This document shows positions 44,609 through 51,884 of a DNA stretch of 64,000 nucleotides, in pieces. The notes beneath the pieces are model-generated. The model was given only the letters and a program-made list of their open reading frames with translations, did not search any database and was not told where the DNA came from. The DNA is from Pseudomonas sp. B21-015 (GTDB taxonomy: Bacteria > Pseudomonadota > Gammaproteobacteria > Pseudomonadales > Pseudomonadaceae). Every line of letters begins with the position of its first letter. Position 1 is the first letter of the stretch. Both the position numbers and the translations under genes were made by a program. Location of the stretch: NCBI RefSeq assembly GCF_024749285.1, contig NZ_CP087196.1, positions 4,278,001-4,342,000 of the forward strand, given 5' to 3'.

Positions 44609-44953
44609 TTACTGATCGCGCACATTGTTCGTTGTCGATGGGCTGCTAACACCCGCCTTCCTTGCCAAAAACTGCGTGTAGAGGCCGCCCGCAACATCAG
44701 CACCAATAACCGCGATGACTATGCCGAGTCCGGCTGCCAGGTACAGGTTGCTCCAAAGGGCCATTGCGAGCAGCAAAGTGGCCATACCCAAAAGACCAGA
44801 TGCCAGAAAGCGCAAAGCCACGCGCTGCAGGATCTGACGCAGTCCAAGATCGCTACCTGATGCCCTTAGCATCTCCCCAGACAAACCGGCCATGCTCAAC
44901 AACACCAACAGCCAAAGGGGCACATCGGCGAGAGCTTGATGCTCTGTGTTCAT
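44609..44953 (-). CDS. Phage holin (pyocin R2-type)
   Basis: 114 residues with three likely membrane segments (VPLWLLVLLSMAGLSG, FLASGLLGMATLLLAMALW, LYLAAGLGIVIAVIGADVAGG) and a polar Ser/Thr/Asn tail. Size, topology and position at the head of the late operon fit the holin family of R-type pyocins. It would open the inner membrane for the GH19 endolysin encoded over 20 kb away. Confidence 0.82.
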   Translation of the reverse strand: MNTEHQALADVPLWLLVLLSMAGLSGEMLRASGSDLGLRQILQRVALRFLASGLLGMATLLLAMALWSNLYLAAGLGIVIAVIGADVAGGLYTQFLARKAGVSSPSTTNNVRDQ

Positions 44954-45036
44954 CTGTCGTCCTCAAATAGGTTCGGCCTCCATGTCACTGTCATCCGCGC
45001 AGGGCAAAGAGCCAGGCATGGGGCCGAAAACGAAAA

Positions 45037-45096
45037 AGCCCCGCTCAATGGCGGGGCTTGTAAGTAGGTACAAAAAACCCGACTCGATGGCCGGGT
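45037..45096. terminator. Two tandem hairpin terminators
   Basis: AGCCCCGCTCAATGGCGGGGCT at 45040-45059, with T-run on the minus strand, and AACCCGACTCGATGGCCGGGTT near 45075-45094. They lie between the Q-side genes and the late operon, where an antiterminator would act. Confidence 0.8.
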
Positions 45097-45176
45097 TTTT
45101 GAAAGCGTCTCGCTGCGTTCACAGCAACACACGCTGCTATAAAAACAAATCTATTCCGCGCGGAAAAGCTTTTTTA

Positions 45177-45578
45177 TCAACGACCCCACAGCCTGTCGCG
45201 GCCCTCCTGCGTGATCACATATCCATCCGAACCGTTTGACTCAAGAAAGCCTCGCTTTACAAGCGAATCAACTGTCCTCGGAGGGTAAATTTCTACCTCG
45301 TCAGGGTTCTGCAGTGATCGACCATCAGCAAAGATTGTGTAGCCTAATACAGCAGAAGCGAGCGCTGTCTCTTGAAGGTCTGTCAGTCTGATCCTGGAAG
45401 CTGGGGCCGACGGTGGCACCAATGGTTCCACCTGCGAAACCTGTGCCGCTTGCTCCACCTGCTCCAGCTCCCCCTCTCTCCAGTCACTAGCCTCGACATT
45501 CCCGGTCTTTTTTCTAAACCGAAGCACTACAAAAGCAATCGCGACCAAAACCAGTACACCTTTTACATACGCATCCAT
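45177..45578 (-). CDS. Membrane-anchored protein with winged-helix-like C-terminus
   Basis: 133 residues: one N-terminal membrane segment (GVLVLVAIAFVVLRF), an acidic Glu/Val linker, then a domain with TDLQETALASAVLGYTIFADG and VDSLVKRGFLESNGSDGYVITQEGRDRLWG, which looks like a small winged helix. The DNA is AT-richer than that of the structural genes, which fits a moron. Function unknown. Confidence 0.65.
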   Translation of the reverse strand: MDAYVKGVLVLVAIAFVVLRFRKKTGNVEASDWREGELEQVEQAAQVSQVEPLVPPSAPASRIRLTDLQETALASAVLGYTIFADGRSLQNPDEVEIYPPRTVDSLVKRGFLESNGSDGYVITQEGRDRLWGR

Positions 45579-45631
45579 GTGAATGTCTCGATGTTAAAAC
45601 ACTGATAATAGCCAGCAATAGGCCATCAAGG

Positions 45632-46021
45632 TCAAGCGGCCACCCTCATGTCACTTACCGCGCAGTCAACCCATGCCGCTCCTGCTCTGGCCAACTCCCG
45701 CGCCTTTCCTTCACTGATACCAAAGTGTTTTCCCACACGTACCATTGGCCATTTTGCACCGTAGTACAGCCAGATAACGTCACCCATTTGTTGATCTCGA
45801 TGCGCAAGTTTGGCTACGGCATTGTCGATAGCAATGGCCCAATCATCAGTAATGCAGTAGTTCTTGCTTGCTGCTGGCTGTGCCACCGCTTGGCGCATCA
45901 GCGCTAAAGTCGGGGATGTGTAGCCATGCATCCCCATCCCATCCATCCGCCACCAACCCCATTGTTCGAGCAGGTATTCGGTGTCTCCCAACGGACGACC
46001 TGCTGGCTTACGAATCATCAT
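45632..46021 (-). CDS. Antitermination protein Q-like (phage_antitermQ)
   Basis: 129 residues with the Q-like layout: MIRKPAGRPLGDTEYLLEQWGWWRMDGMGMHGY, then DDWAIAIDNAVAKLAHRDQQMGDVIWLYYGAKWPMVRVGKHFGISEGKARELARAGAAWVD, the last part being a helix-turn-helix. It should let RNA polymerase pass the terminators before the late genes. Its place between the replication and late blocks is as in lambdoid phages. Confidence 0.85.
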   Translation of the reverse strand: MMIRKPAGRPLGDTEYLLEQWGWWRMDGMGMHGYTSPTLALMRQAVAQPAASKNYCITDDWAIAIDNAVAKLAHRDQQMGDVIWLYYGAKWPMVRVGKHFGISEGKARELARAGAAWVDCAVSDMRVAA

Positions 46022-46025
46022 GCTC

Positions 46026-46346
46026 TCAATCCCCTGTGTAGTTTGTGCCGCCCGCCCCCAGGCGGTTCGCTTTATCGTTTTGGCTTTGGAACCCGTCCAA
46101 CTGGCTAGGACTTTTCAGAGCCAAAATTTCACGCTGAGCATGCTGCAATTTGAAACTCAACTGGGTCACCAACTCGTCGGAAGAAAGCACCAACTTGCTG
46201 CCCCTAACAACCCAACCTGAGCCGTTGCAGTCAGTGCATATCAGCTCATAAAACAGCCCTTTCACAACCGCTTTTCCCTCGCAGATCGAGCAGGACTCCA
46301 GCTCGACCCGTTCTCGCTTAAAGCCAGGCACTCGTCCCTTCTGCAT
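46026..46346 (-). CDS. Small zinc-ribbon protein
   Basis: 106 residues from MQKGRVPGFKRERVELESC. ESCSICEGKAVVKGLFYELICTDCNGSGW is a DnaJ-type CxxC...CxxC zinc ribbon (NinG/ribbon-like). The rest contains a short coiled coil. It lies between the internal recombinase, which it overlaps, and Q. It is probably an RNA- or DNA-binding accessory factor. Confidence 0.7.
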   Translation of the reverse strand: MQKGRVPGFKRERVELESCSICEGKAVVKGLFYELICTDCNGSGWVVRGSKLVLSSDELVTQLSFKLQHAQREILALKSPSQLDGFQSQNDKANRLGAGGTNYTGD

Positions 46347-47646
46347 GATTTGAAACCTCGCCCTTAACAAATTGCGGAATTGACTCGCAGGCCACGCTAT
46401 TCAAGGCGTCTACGAGGTTTTGCGAATCTTCATATCTAACGCCTGTCTGCTCATGAATCGCCTTGAAGCCGCGCCCATCTAACCAGTTGTGCCACTTCAC
46501 CAGCGCCAGTCGACGCTGTTCCTTGGCCTGGGTGTTGATGTAGGTCGAAGCGATCTTGCCGAGGGAATGGTTCAACAGCATCTCGCCGATATGGCCGTCG
46601 ACGCCCAGGTCGGTCCACGCGGTACGGGCCACCTTGCGCAGGTCGTGACTGGTCCAAGCGCCCTGCCCCAGCCGGGTAAACACGGCACTGGCCTGGTTGT
46701 CACTCAGCACCTTCCCTCGACGGGAAGGGAACAGAAATGGACCCTCGTAACCTTGGGCGGATTGTTGATCACGGTAGCGGCGAAGCAACGCGCATACTTG
46801 GTCGGTCAGTGGTACTCGAAGCTCGGTCTTGCTCTTGGTGTGTTCGGCCGGCAGGAACCACTCACGTTCAGGCAGCGTAATGTCGGCCCAGCGCGCCTGG
46901 CGGGTTTCGCCAATACGGGTGCCGTGGCACAGCATCATCAGGGCCAGCATGGCGTCACCTGGCGCACTCTCGAAGCGCTCGGTCAGCTGCGCCACCAGCT
47001 CGGGCAACTGGACATCGCGCAGGCGGGCCGGTTTCGGCAGAATGCGTGCTGTGGTGAAGTTGACGAACTTGAGTTCTGCCAGCGGGTTGGCTGGGATCAG
47101 GTCCAGCTTACGGGCCTGACGAAAGGCCACAGCGAGCAGGCGGTACAACTGCTGGACGTACGACAGCGACAACTCTTCCTGAGCCGGCCACATCAGCAGC
47201 TTGTCGAGGGTCTGGGCACTCACATCGCGAATCAGCAGATCCCCCAGGCGCGGCTTGAGCTGGCAACTGATGGCCGACTTGCCAGCTGAACGACGCTTGG
47301 CTGAGAGTGCGCGGGAGCGGGCCATGCGGTCGCCAAACCAGTCCAGCAGCTCGCCGACGGTCACCCACCCCGAAACGCTGGCAGCACCATCGGCCGCCAC
47401 TCGCAAGCGCACCGCCGGTAAGGCCGCAACTACCTGCTTGGTGGAAAGGTCGGGAAAGGCGCCGATGCGGTGCCACTTGCGTTTATTCAGCAGGTACCAA
47501 GACCCGCGCGCACGATTCTTCGCATAACGAAAATGCAGCGCGGGGTGACTGGCATCACGCAGGTCGCGCACATGCTCAAGCTTGGCGTTGCGCTGAATTT
47601 CGGCGTCTGACAGCTTCACGGTCAGGGTTTTGATCAGGACGTTCAA
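46318..47646 (-). CDS. Third tyrosine recombinase, inside the early operon
   Basis: 442 residues from a TTG that overlaps the preceding stop (TTGA). N-terminal arm-binding part of P4/lambda type (ALHFRYAKNRARGSWYLLNKRKWHRIGAFPDLSTKQVVAALPAVR). Catalytic residues: Arg in CHGTRIGETRQARW, HDLRKVART (His-x-x-Arg), LLNHSLGKIASTYIN (His and Tyr). It seems intact and unrelated in detail to the two att-adjacent integrases. No att-like site lies beside it. Confidence 0.88.
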   Translation of the reverse strand: MNVLIKTLTVKLSDAEIQRNAKLEHVRDLRDASHPALHFRYAKNRARGSWYLLNKRKWHRIGAFPDLSTKQVVAALPAVRLRVAADGAASVSGWVTVGELLDWFGDRMARSRALSAKRRSAGKSAISCQLKPRLGDLLIRDVSAQTLDKLLMWPAQEELSLSYVQQLYRLLAVAFRQARKLDLIPANPLAELKFVNFTTARILPKPARLRDVQLPELVAQLTERFESAPGDAMLALMMLCHGTRIGETRQARWADITLPEREWFLPAEHTKSKTELRVPLTDQVCALLRRYRDQQSAQGYEGPFLFPSRRGKVLSDNQASAVFTRLGQGAWTSHDLRKVARTAWTDLGVDGHIGEMLLNHSLGKIASTYINTQAKEQRRLALVKWHNWLDGRGFKAIHEQTGVRYEDSQNLVDALNSVACESIPQFVKGEVSNHAEGTSAWL

Positions 47647-47852
47647 TCGGTCGCCTCCGGTTGGGCGAGACGGTCGACCACCTCGAACGTTGAAGGCCAC
47701 ATCCACGCACCATAACGCTTGGCCATGGCCTCGTCGGCGAACAGCGCCAAGGCCTGGTCTGGTGTGCTGCTCAAATCCATTTTGAAAGAGCAGCAGAACA
47801 CCGCGAAGCGGTAGGTGGACGGCTCGGGAACAGCGAGTCGCTGAGAATCCAT
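47643..47852 (-). CDS. Small hypothetical protein between DnaB and the internal recombinase
   Basis: 69 residues from MDSQRLAVPEPSTYRFAVFCCSF. It starts where dnaB stops and ends overlapping the recombinase start, so the three are translationally coupled. It contains two Cys and FADEAMAKRYGAWMWPSTFEVVDR. Function unknown. Confidence 0.65.
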   Translation of the reverse strand: MDSQRLAVPEPSTYRFAVFCCSFKMDLSSTPDQALALFADEAMAKRYGAWMWPSTFEVVDRLAQPEATD

Positions 47853-49231
47853 CAGAACGATTCCTTTTTTCGGTAACGGTTGGCCAGGCTGGTGACCTTC
47901 TCCGGCTGCTCGACAGCCTCCGGCTTCCACCCGGCAGCAAGGTTTTCAAAGCGGTTGTACTGCCCAAGAAATGCCGTGCGGACCGTGCCCATCTCGATGT
48001 CGCGGCCCTTGCCGATGATGATTTCGGCAATCCCCTTGGCTTCGGTGTTTTCGTGATAGACCTCGTCGCGATACACGAACAAGATCACGTCGGCGTCCTG
48101 CTCGATGGCGCCTGACTCCCTCAAGTCCGAGGGGATCGGCCGCTTGTTCGGGCGCTCTTCGCATTTGCGGGAGAGCTGACTCAGCAGCACGACGGGAATG
48201 CCCAACTCCTTGGCAAGCAGCTTGCAACCGCGACTGATGCTGCTCACCTCTTCAGTCCGATTGCCGCCCTCGCCTTCTAGCAGCTGCAGGTAATCGATCA
48301 TCAGCAGGTCGAGGCCGTAACGCAGCTTGTGGCGGCGAGCCAATGAGCGAATGCGCCCAATCGACGAGCCCGCCCGGTCGGCGATGTACAACGGGGCACG
48401 ACGCAGCACTCCGGCCGCCGCGGCGAGTTCGGTGCCGTGGCTCTGGCACGCCGTTCCGTTCTTCACCAAAGTGAGCGGAATACGACCCTCCGAAGCCACG
48501 GCCCGATCCAGCAGCTGACCCTTGTTCATCTCCAGGCTGATCACAAGTGATGACTTACTTTGGCGTACGGCCGCATCGACAACAAAGCCCATCGCCAGCG
48601 TGGTCTTGCCCATGGCGGGACGCCCAGCAACGATGTACAGATGATCGGGTTGCAGGCCGCCGATCTTCTCGTCCAGGTCTCGCAGGCCGGTCGATAGACC
48701 GATCAGGGTTTCGCCACGGGCATGACGATCATGGCGCTCCTGCCACACCTCCAGCTGATCGACCAGCACATCACCCACTTTGACGATGTCGTCATCACCG
48801 GACCCGCAATCAATGGCCATGGCGGCGGCCTGGACGGCGGCGATTTTCGCCTGCACATCCTGATCGCTGTGCGCGATATCCATCGCTTGGCCGCCGAGGT
48901 CGAACAGGGCTCGTTCGATTGCACGCTCGCGCACAATTCCCGCGTAGGTCTTGGCGCTGGCTACGCTGGGAGTACCGTTGACGATTTCAGCGCAGTAGGC
49001 AAAGGCCGGGGTGCCATCCGGCAAAACGCCAACGTGGTCACCCACAGTGAGGAAGTCGACAGCTTTGCCAGCCGAGAAAACCGCCATGATCCCACGGTAC
49101 ACCTCGGCGTTTTCGGGGAAGTAGAACGATTCGGCGGACAGGTCGTCGCTTAGGGAGTCGATCAGTTCAGGGCGCTGCATCATCGCGCCGAGCAGGCCGT
49201 GTTCAGCCTCGACGTTGTAGGGGTCACGCAT
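47852..49231 (-). CDS. Replicative DNA helicase, DnaB-like
   Basis: 459 residues. The N-terminal DnaB primase-binding region (NVEAEHGLLGAMMQRPELIDSLSDDLSAESFYFPENAEVYRGIMAVF) is followed by a RecA-like helicase: Walker A VAGRPAMGKTTLAMGF, SLEMNKGQLLDRAVASEGRIP, Walker B LLMIDYLQLLEG, and SQLSRKCEERPNKRPIPSDLRESGAIEQDADVILFVYRDEVY. It overlaps the O-like gene by 8 bases. It provides the fork helicase for prophage replication. Confidence 0.95.
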   Translation of the reverse strand: MRDPYNVEAEHGLLGAMMQRPELIDSLSDDLSAESFYFPENAEVYRGIMAVFSAGKAVDFLTVGDHVGVLPDGTPAFAYCAEIVNGTPSVASAKTYAGIVRERAIERALFDLGGQAMDIAHSDQDVQAKIAAVQAAAMAIDCGSGDDDIVKVGDVLVDQLEVWQERHDRHARGETLIGLSTGLRDLDEKIGGLQPDHLYIVAGRPAMGKTTLAMGFVVDAAVRQSKSSLVISLEMNKGQLLDRAVASEGRIPLTLVKNGTACQSHGTELAAAAGVLRRAPLYIADRAGSSIGRIRSLARRHKLRYGLDLLMIDYLQLLEGEGGNRTEEVSSISRGCKLLAKELGIPVVLLSQLSRKCEERPNKRPIPSDLRESGAIEQDADVILFVYRDEVYHENTEAKGIAEIIIGKGRDIEMGTVRTAFLGQYNRFENLAAGWKPEAVEQPEKVTSLANRYRKKESF

Positions 49232-49931
49232 TGTAATTACCCTCGACGACCTTCACAAAGTTGCTCGGCGCGATCAGCCAATCGAAGTTGCAACGGAAAG
49301 GGTTACCCCCAGCAGCGGCTACCTCCCCCATCAGGAACTTGCTCGAACGCACCAGGGCGAAGTACTCAGCCCAGAAGCTGAGATCCTGGTGTACGTAGCT
49401 CTCATTCCAGCGGGCATTGATCTTGGCGATGCGATCCTTGGTCAGCATCACGACTCGAGGAAACTCCGGAATTGTCGCGTTGAACAAATCAACGATTGCC
49501 TGAGTCGGGCACTTCGGCTTCGAGATCTTCGGTGGCTGCTCATCGTCAACAAGAGGTGACGGTTCACTTGATGGTTCTATTACGGTTCTGGGTGCGGCTG
49601 CTGCGGGGGTTTCTGTCGTGAGCTGCGGGGGTGGTGGTGCATCTGCTGCGGGGTGCGACTCTTGCGGGGGTGCATATGCTGCTGGGGTTAAGGTGTACAT
49701 CGTCGAGCGACCCATCCGCTCGCGAACTGACAACAGCCCCACTTGGCCAAGCCACTTGATTGCGGTCTGGACCGTTCTTTCGGCAAGGCAAGTACGTTCC
49801 GAAATACGTGCAACGGATGGCCAGCAAACGCCCTCATCGTTTGCGTTGTCCGCCAACGAGATCAGCACAGCCTTTTGTGGGCCACTCATACCCTGAAGCG
49901 GCCAGCACAAGCTCATGATTATGGTGCTCAC
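49224..49931 (-). CDS. Replication initiator, O-like with N-terminal winged helix
   Basis: 235 residues. The N-terminal helix-turn-helix (MSGPQKAVLISLADNANDEGVCWPSVARISERTCLAERTVQTAIKWLGQVGLLSVRERMG) is common to phage O/DnaD-like initiators. A Pro/Ala/Glu linker follows, then a C-terminal part (IAKINARWNESYVHQDLSFWAEYFALVRSSKFLMGE...NPFRCNFDWLIAPSNFVKVVEGNYN) known to contact helicase loaders. The linker DNA, rich in GCTGCTGC/TGCGGG-like repeats, could act as the origin. Confidence 0.85.
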   Translation of the reverse strand: MSTIIMSLCWPLQGMSGPQKAVLISLADNANDEGVCWPSVARISERTCLAERTVQTAIKWLGQVGLLSVRERMGRSTMYTLTPAAYAPPQESHPAADAPPPPQLTTETPAAAAPRTVIEPSSEPSPLVDDEQPPKISKPKCPTQAIVDLFNATIPEFPRVVMLTKDRIAKINARWNESYVHQDLSFWAEYFALVRSSKFLMGEVAAAGGNPFRCNFDWLIAPSNFVKVVEGNYNA

Positions 49932-50044
49932 AGCTGATCTCCAGTCTCGGATACAGCTGTGACGCAGAGTCGTGACACGTTTTCCGATTGATCGAAAAGT
50001 GTCACGTCATGGCGGGTATTGCCGGGAGTAGCGATCGTGTCCAT
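49928..50044 (-). CDS. Putative 38-residue ORF upstream of the O-like gene
   Basis: Starts ATG-GACACGATCGC at 50044 and ends with ATGA overlap on the initiator gene, which favours translation. Sequence MDTIATPGNTRHDVTLFDQS and on; no family recognised. Confidence 0.45.
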   Translation of the reverse strand: MDTIATPGNTRHDVTLFDQSENVSRLCVTAVSETGDQL

Positions 50045-50077
50045 AATGGCCCCACTGTGTTTTAAAAGTTGTTGAAG

Positions 50078-50104
50078 AAGCCGGGTTGCAGCCCGGCTTT
50101 TTTG
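50078..50104 (+). terminator. Plus-strand terminator in a minus-strand operon
   Basis: AAGCCGGG-TTGCA-GCCCGGCTT followed by T5 reading rightward, whereas the surrounding genes are leftward. On the minus strand the stem is followed only by CTTCTTC. It could end an antisense transcript. Confidence 0.7.
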
Positions 50105-50114
50105 TGTCTGCGAT

Positions 50115-50537
50115 TCAGGCGGCCTTGAGCGACTCGCGAAGAACCTGAAGCGCGTCGATTGCCTCAAGGATGGCTTTCTCGCCTTGGGCTTTTTCGTGTT
50201 GGCTGATGTGGTTGTCAGCAGTCGCGTCGAAGATCAATCGCCCAACGTCGCCGCACTCGGCTGACAAGTGACCCAGCGCAACCATCAAAGGCTTGGCGAC
50301 TGGCTTCTCGCGAGCCACCAGGTCAAAACCGAATTGTTCGGCGAGAGCGATCAACGGGCGCATGTCACCGGTGTGCAGCAGAATCCCGAAAAGGTGCTCA
50401 ATCGTCAGGTGATGGGCATCGTTGTCGGGGTTGGCACGTTGCAGCAGGCTTACATGGGGGACGCCCATCTGGCTGGCCAGCACCTTCGCTTCGTTGTCGA
50501 GGACCGCGCTTTGGCAAGCCCGCAGAAATTCGTCCAT
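50115..50537 (-). CDS. CII-like phage regulator (P2 CP76 / phage_CII family)
   Basis: 140 residues from MDEFLRACQSAVLDNEAKVLASQMGVPHVSLLQRANPDNDAHHLTIEHLFGILLHTGDMRPL. The N-terminal helix-turn-helix and the helical C-terminus fit the phage_CII regulatory family. It lies immediately after the Cro-like gene in the leftward operon. It probably tunes the lysis-lysogeny choice. Confidence 0.8.
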   Translation of the reverse strand: MDEFLRACQSAVLDNEAKVLASQMGVPHVSLLQRANPDNDAHHLTIEHLFGILLHTGDMRPLIALAEQFGFDLVAREKPVAKPLMVALGHLSAECGDVGRLIFDATADNHISQHEKAQGEKAILEAIDALQVLRESLKAA

Positions 50538-50587
50538 TCGTAAAACCTCAGTTTTGTTTCCGTAGATGCCCGGCAGTGCCTGGGCGA

Positions 50588-50842
50588 TCATTTGTTCAGC
50601 GGCTTATGCGACTGATTTTTGGGGTGCGCTTCAGCGAGGAGCCAATCGGTTTCGAACGGCTTGCCTTTCGCGGCGGCTAATTCAGCAATTTTTTTTGCGT
50701 ATTGGGTTTCGCCCGTGTACTCAGTGCGCGGCAGTGAATCCGCCACTAGCCACTTGTAAATAGCTCTCGGAGTTTTCCCGCAGGCCAAGGCCACGGCAGG
50801 GACGCCGCCAGCATCATCAATCGATTTCTTGAGCGGCCGCAT
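50588..50842 (-). CDS. Cro-like repressor
   Basis: 84 residues (MRPLKKSIDDAGGVPAVALACGKTPRAIYKWLVADSLPRTEYTGETQYAKKIAELAAAKG), a YdaS/Cro-type helix-turn-helix protein with recognition helix TPRAIYKWL. It is divergent from cI across an operator region, and GAGG precedes the ATG. It is the first gene of the leftward early operon. Confidence 0.82.
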   Translation of the reverse strand: MRPLKKSIDDAGGVPAVALACGKTPRAIYKWLVADSLPRTEYTGETQYAKKIAELAAAKGKPFETDWLLAEAHPKNQSHKPLNK

Positions 50843-50861
50843 AAGGCCTCCGAGTCAAATA

Positions 50862-50932
50862 TGAACTTACGGTACATATTATGTCGGAACTGAAAGTACA
50901 CGCAAGGGCATGCGATGCTGAACCTATGGTTC
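50862..50932. promoter_or_regulatory. cI-cro operator region with three GWAC-N5-GTWC sites
   Basis: Three 13-base sites: GAAC-TTACG-GTAC (50862-50874), GAAC-TGAAA-GTAC (50887-50899) and GAAC-CTATG-GTTC (50920-50932). Two more copies of the pattern lie at 53843-53880. The last site includes the predicted cI start ATG. On the minus strand TTGCGT - 18 bases - TAATAT is a plausible promoter for cro. Confidence 0.8.
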
Positions 50933-51792
50933 ACATAGAAGATATTCGCGCTGCATTTGTAGTCCGGCTTAAAAAAGCCTTGGCCGCCCATGGCATTGAT
51001 CAATGGGGGGCCGGCGCTCGCCTTGCCGAAATCGCTAAAGTCACACCGAAGGCTTCGAGCAAATGGCTGAATGGTGAGTCCCTGCCCGGCCCGGCCAAGA
51101 TGAGCGCGGTGGCTGATGCGCTTGGTGTGAAGATCGAATGGCTTCAGCATGGCGCGGGTGATGAGCCCAGTTTTTCAAAACTCCCTGTGATGGAAAAAGG
51201 CGCCGCTGAAGACCCCGTGCTTTCGGCAGCGGAAGTAGTTCGGAGCATGCTCGCCACGCAAGGGAAAGGCCTATCTGAAGATGCTCGGAGGCGGCTGCTT
51301 GCTGTTGCGGAAGCCGACGATGGCGGTGGTGTCATCGAGCTCGACTACTACCGCCCCGGTGCCATGGGCGATGAGGTTTGGATCGCGCATTACGACGTCC
51401 GCGCGGCAATGGGTGGCGGGCAGATCCCACACGACTATCCCGAGATGTTTCAGGACGTGCGCGTAAGCCCGCAGCATCTGCGAGAAATGGGCGTTGAATT
51501 CAAGGAGCACTTTCATCTCAAGATGGTGACAGGTTGGGGGCAATCGATGGCGCCGACGATAAAGCACCGCGACCCGCTCCTCGTCGACGTCAGCATTCGC
51601 GAGTTCGCAGGCGATGGGATCTACATGTTTTCCTGGGAGGGGCACCTGTATATCAAGCGCCTCCAGTGGATGGGCGAAGATCGCTTAAAAATGATTTCCG
51701 ACAACACCAGGCACCCGCCTGAAACGATCAGGGCGGATGAAACCTTCATCCAGGCTCGGGTGCTGCTCGTGTGGAATGCACATTTGGTTTGA
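50926..51792 (+). CDS. CI-type repressor with LexA/S24 peptidase domain
   Basis: 288 residues from MVHIEDIRAAFVVRLKKAL. N-terminal helix-turn-helix: GAGARLAEIAKVTPKASSKWLNGE. C-terminal S24 domain: GWGQSMAPTIKHRDPLLVD (Ser nucleophile) and GHLYIKRLQWMG (Lys general base). Autocleavage after RecA activation is expected for this family. An upstream in-frame ATG (50881) exists, but the predicted start inside the third operator matches the usual N-terminus; no good ribosome site is seen at either, so leaderless translation is possible. Confidence 0.9.
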   Translation: MVHIEDIRAAFVVRLKKALAAHGIDQWGAGARLAEIAKVTPKASSKWLNGESLPGPAKMSAVADALGVKIEWLQHGAGDEPSFSKLPVMEKGAAEDPVLSAAEVVRSMLATQGKGLSEDARRRLLAVAEADDGGGVIELDYYRPGAMGDEVWIAHYDVRAAMGGGQIPHDYPEMFQDVRVSPQHLREMGVEFKEHFHLKMVTGWGQSMAPTIKHRDPLLVDVSIREFAGDGIYMFSWEGHLYIKRLQWMGEDRLKMISDNTRHPPETIRADETFIQARVLLVWNAHLV

Positions 51793-51884
51793 GAGTTCTT
51801 CTAATCCGCTTAGAGGAATCTCAACTGTTAATTACTATTGAACTACAGATGGCAGGCTTGGCTAATACTTAACAGGGAAATAGC

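Noticed and set aside
23344..46021. R-type pyocin (tailocin) interpretation of the contractile tail genes
   Set aside because: Terminase, portal, gpW and capsid genes are all present and look intact, so this is a phage rather than a headless tail.
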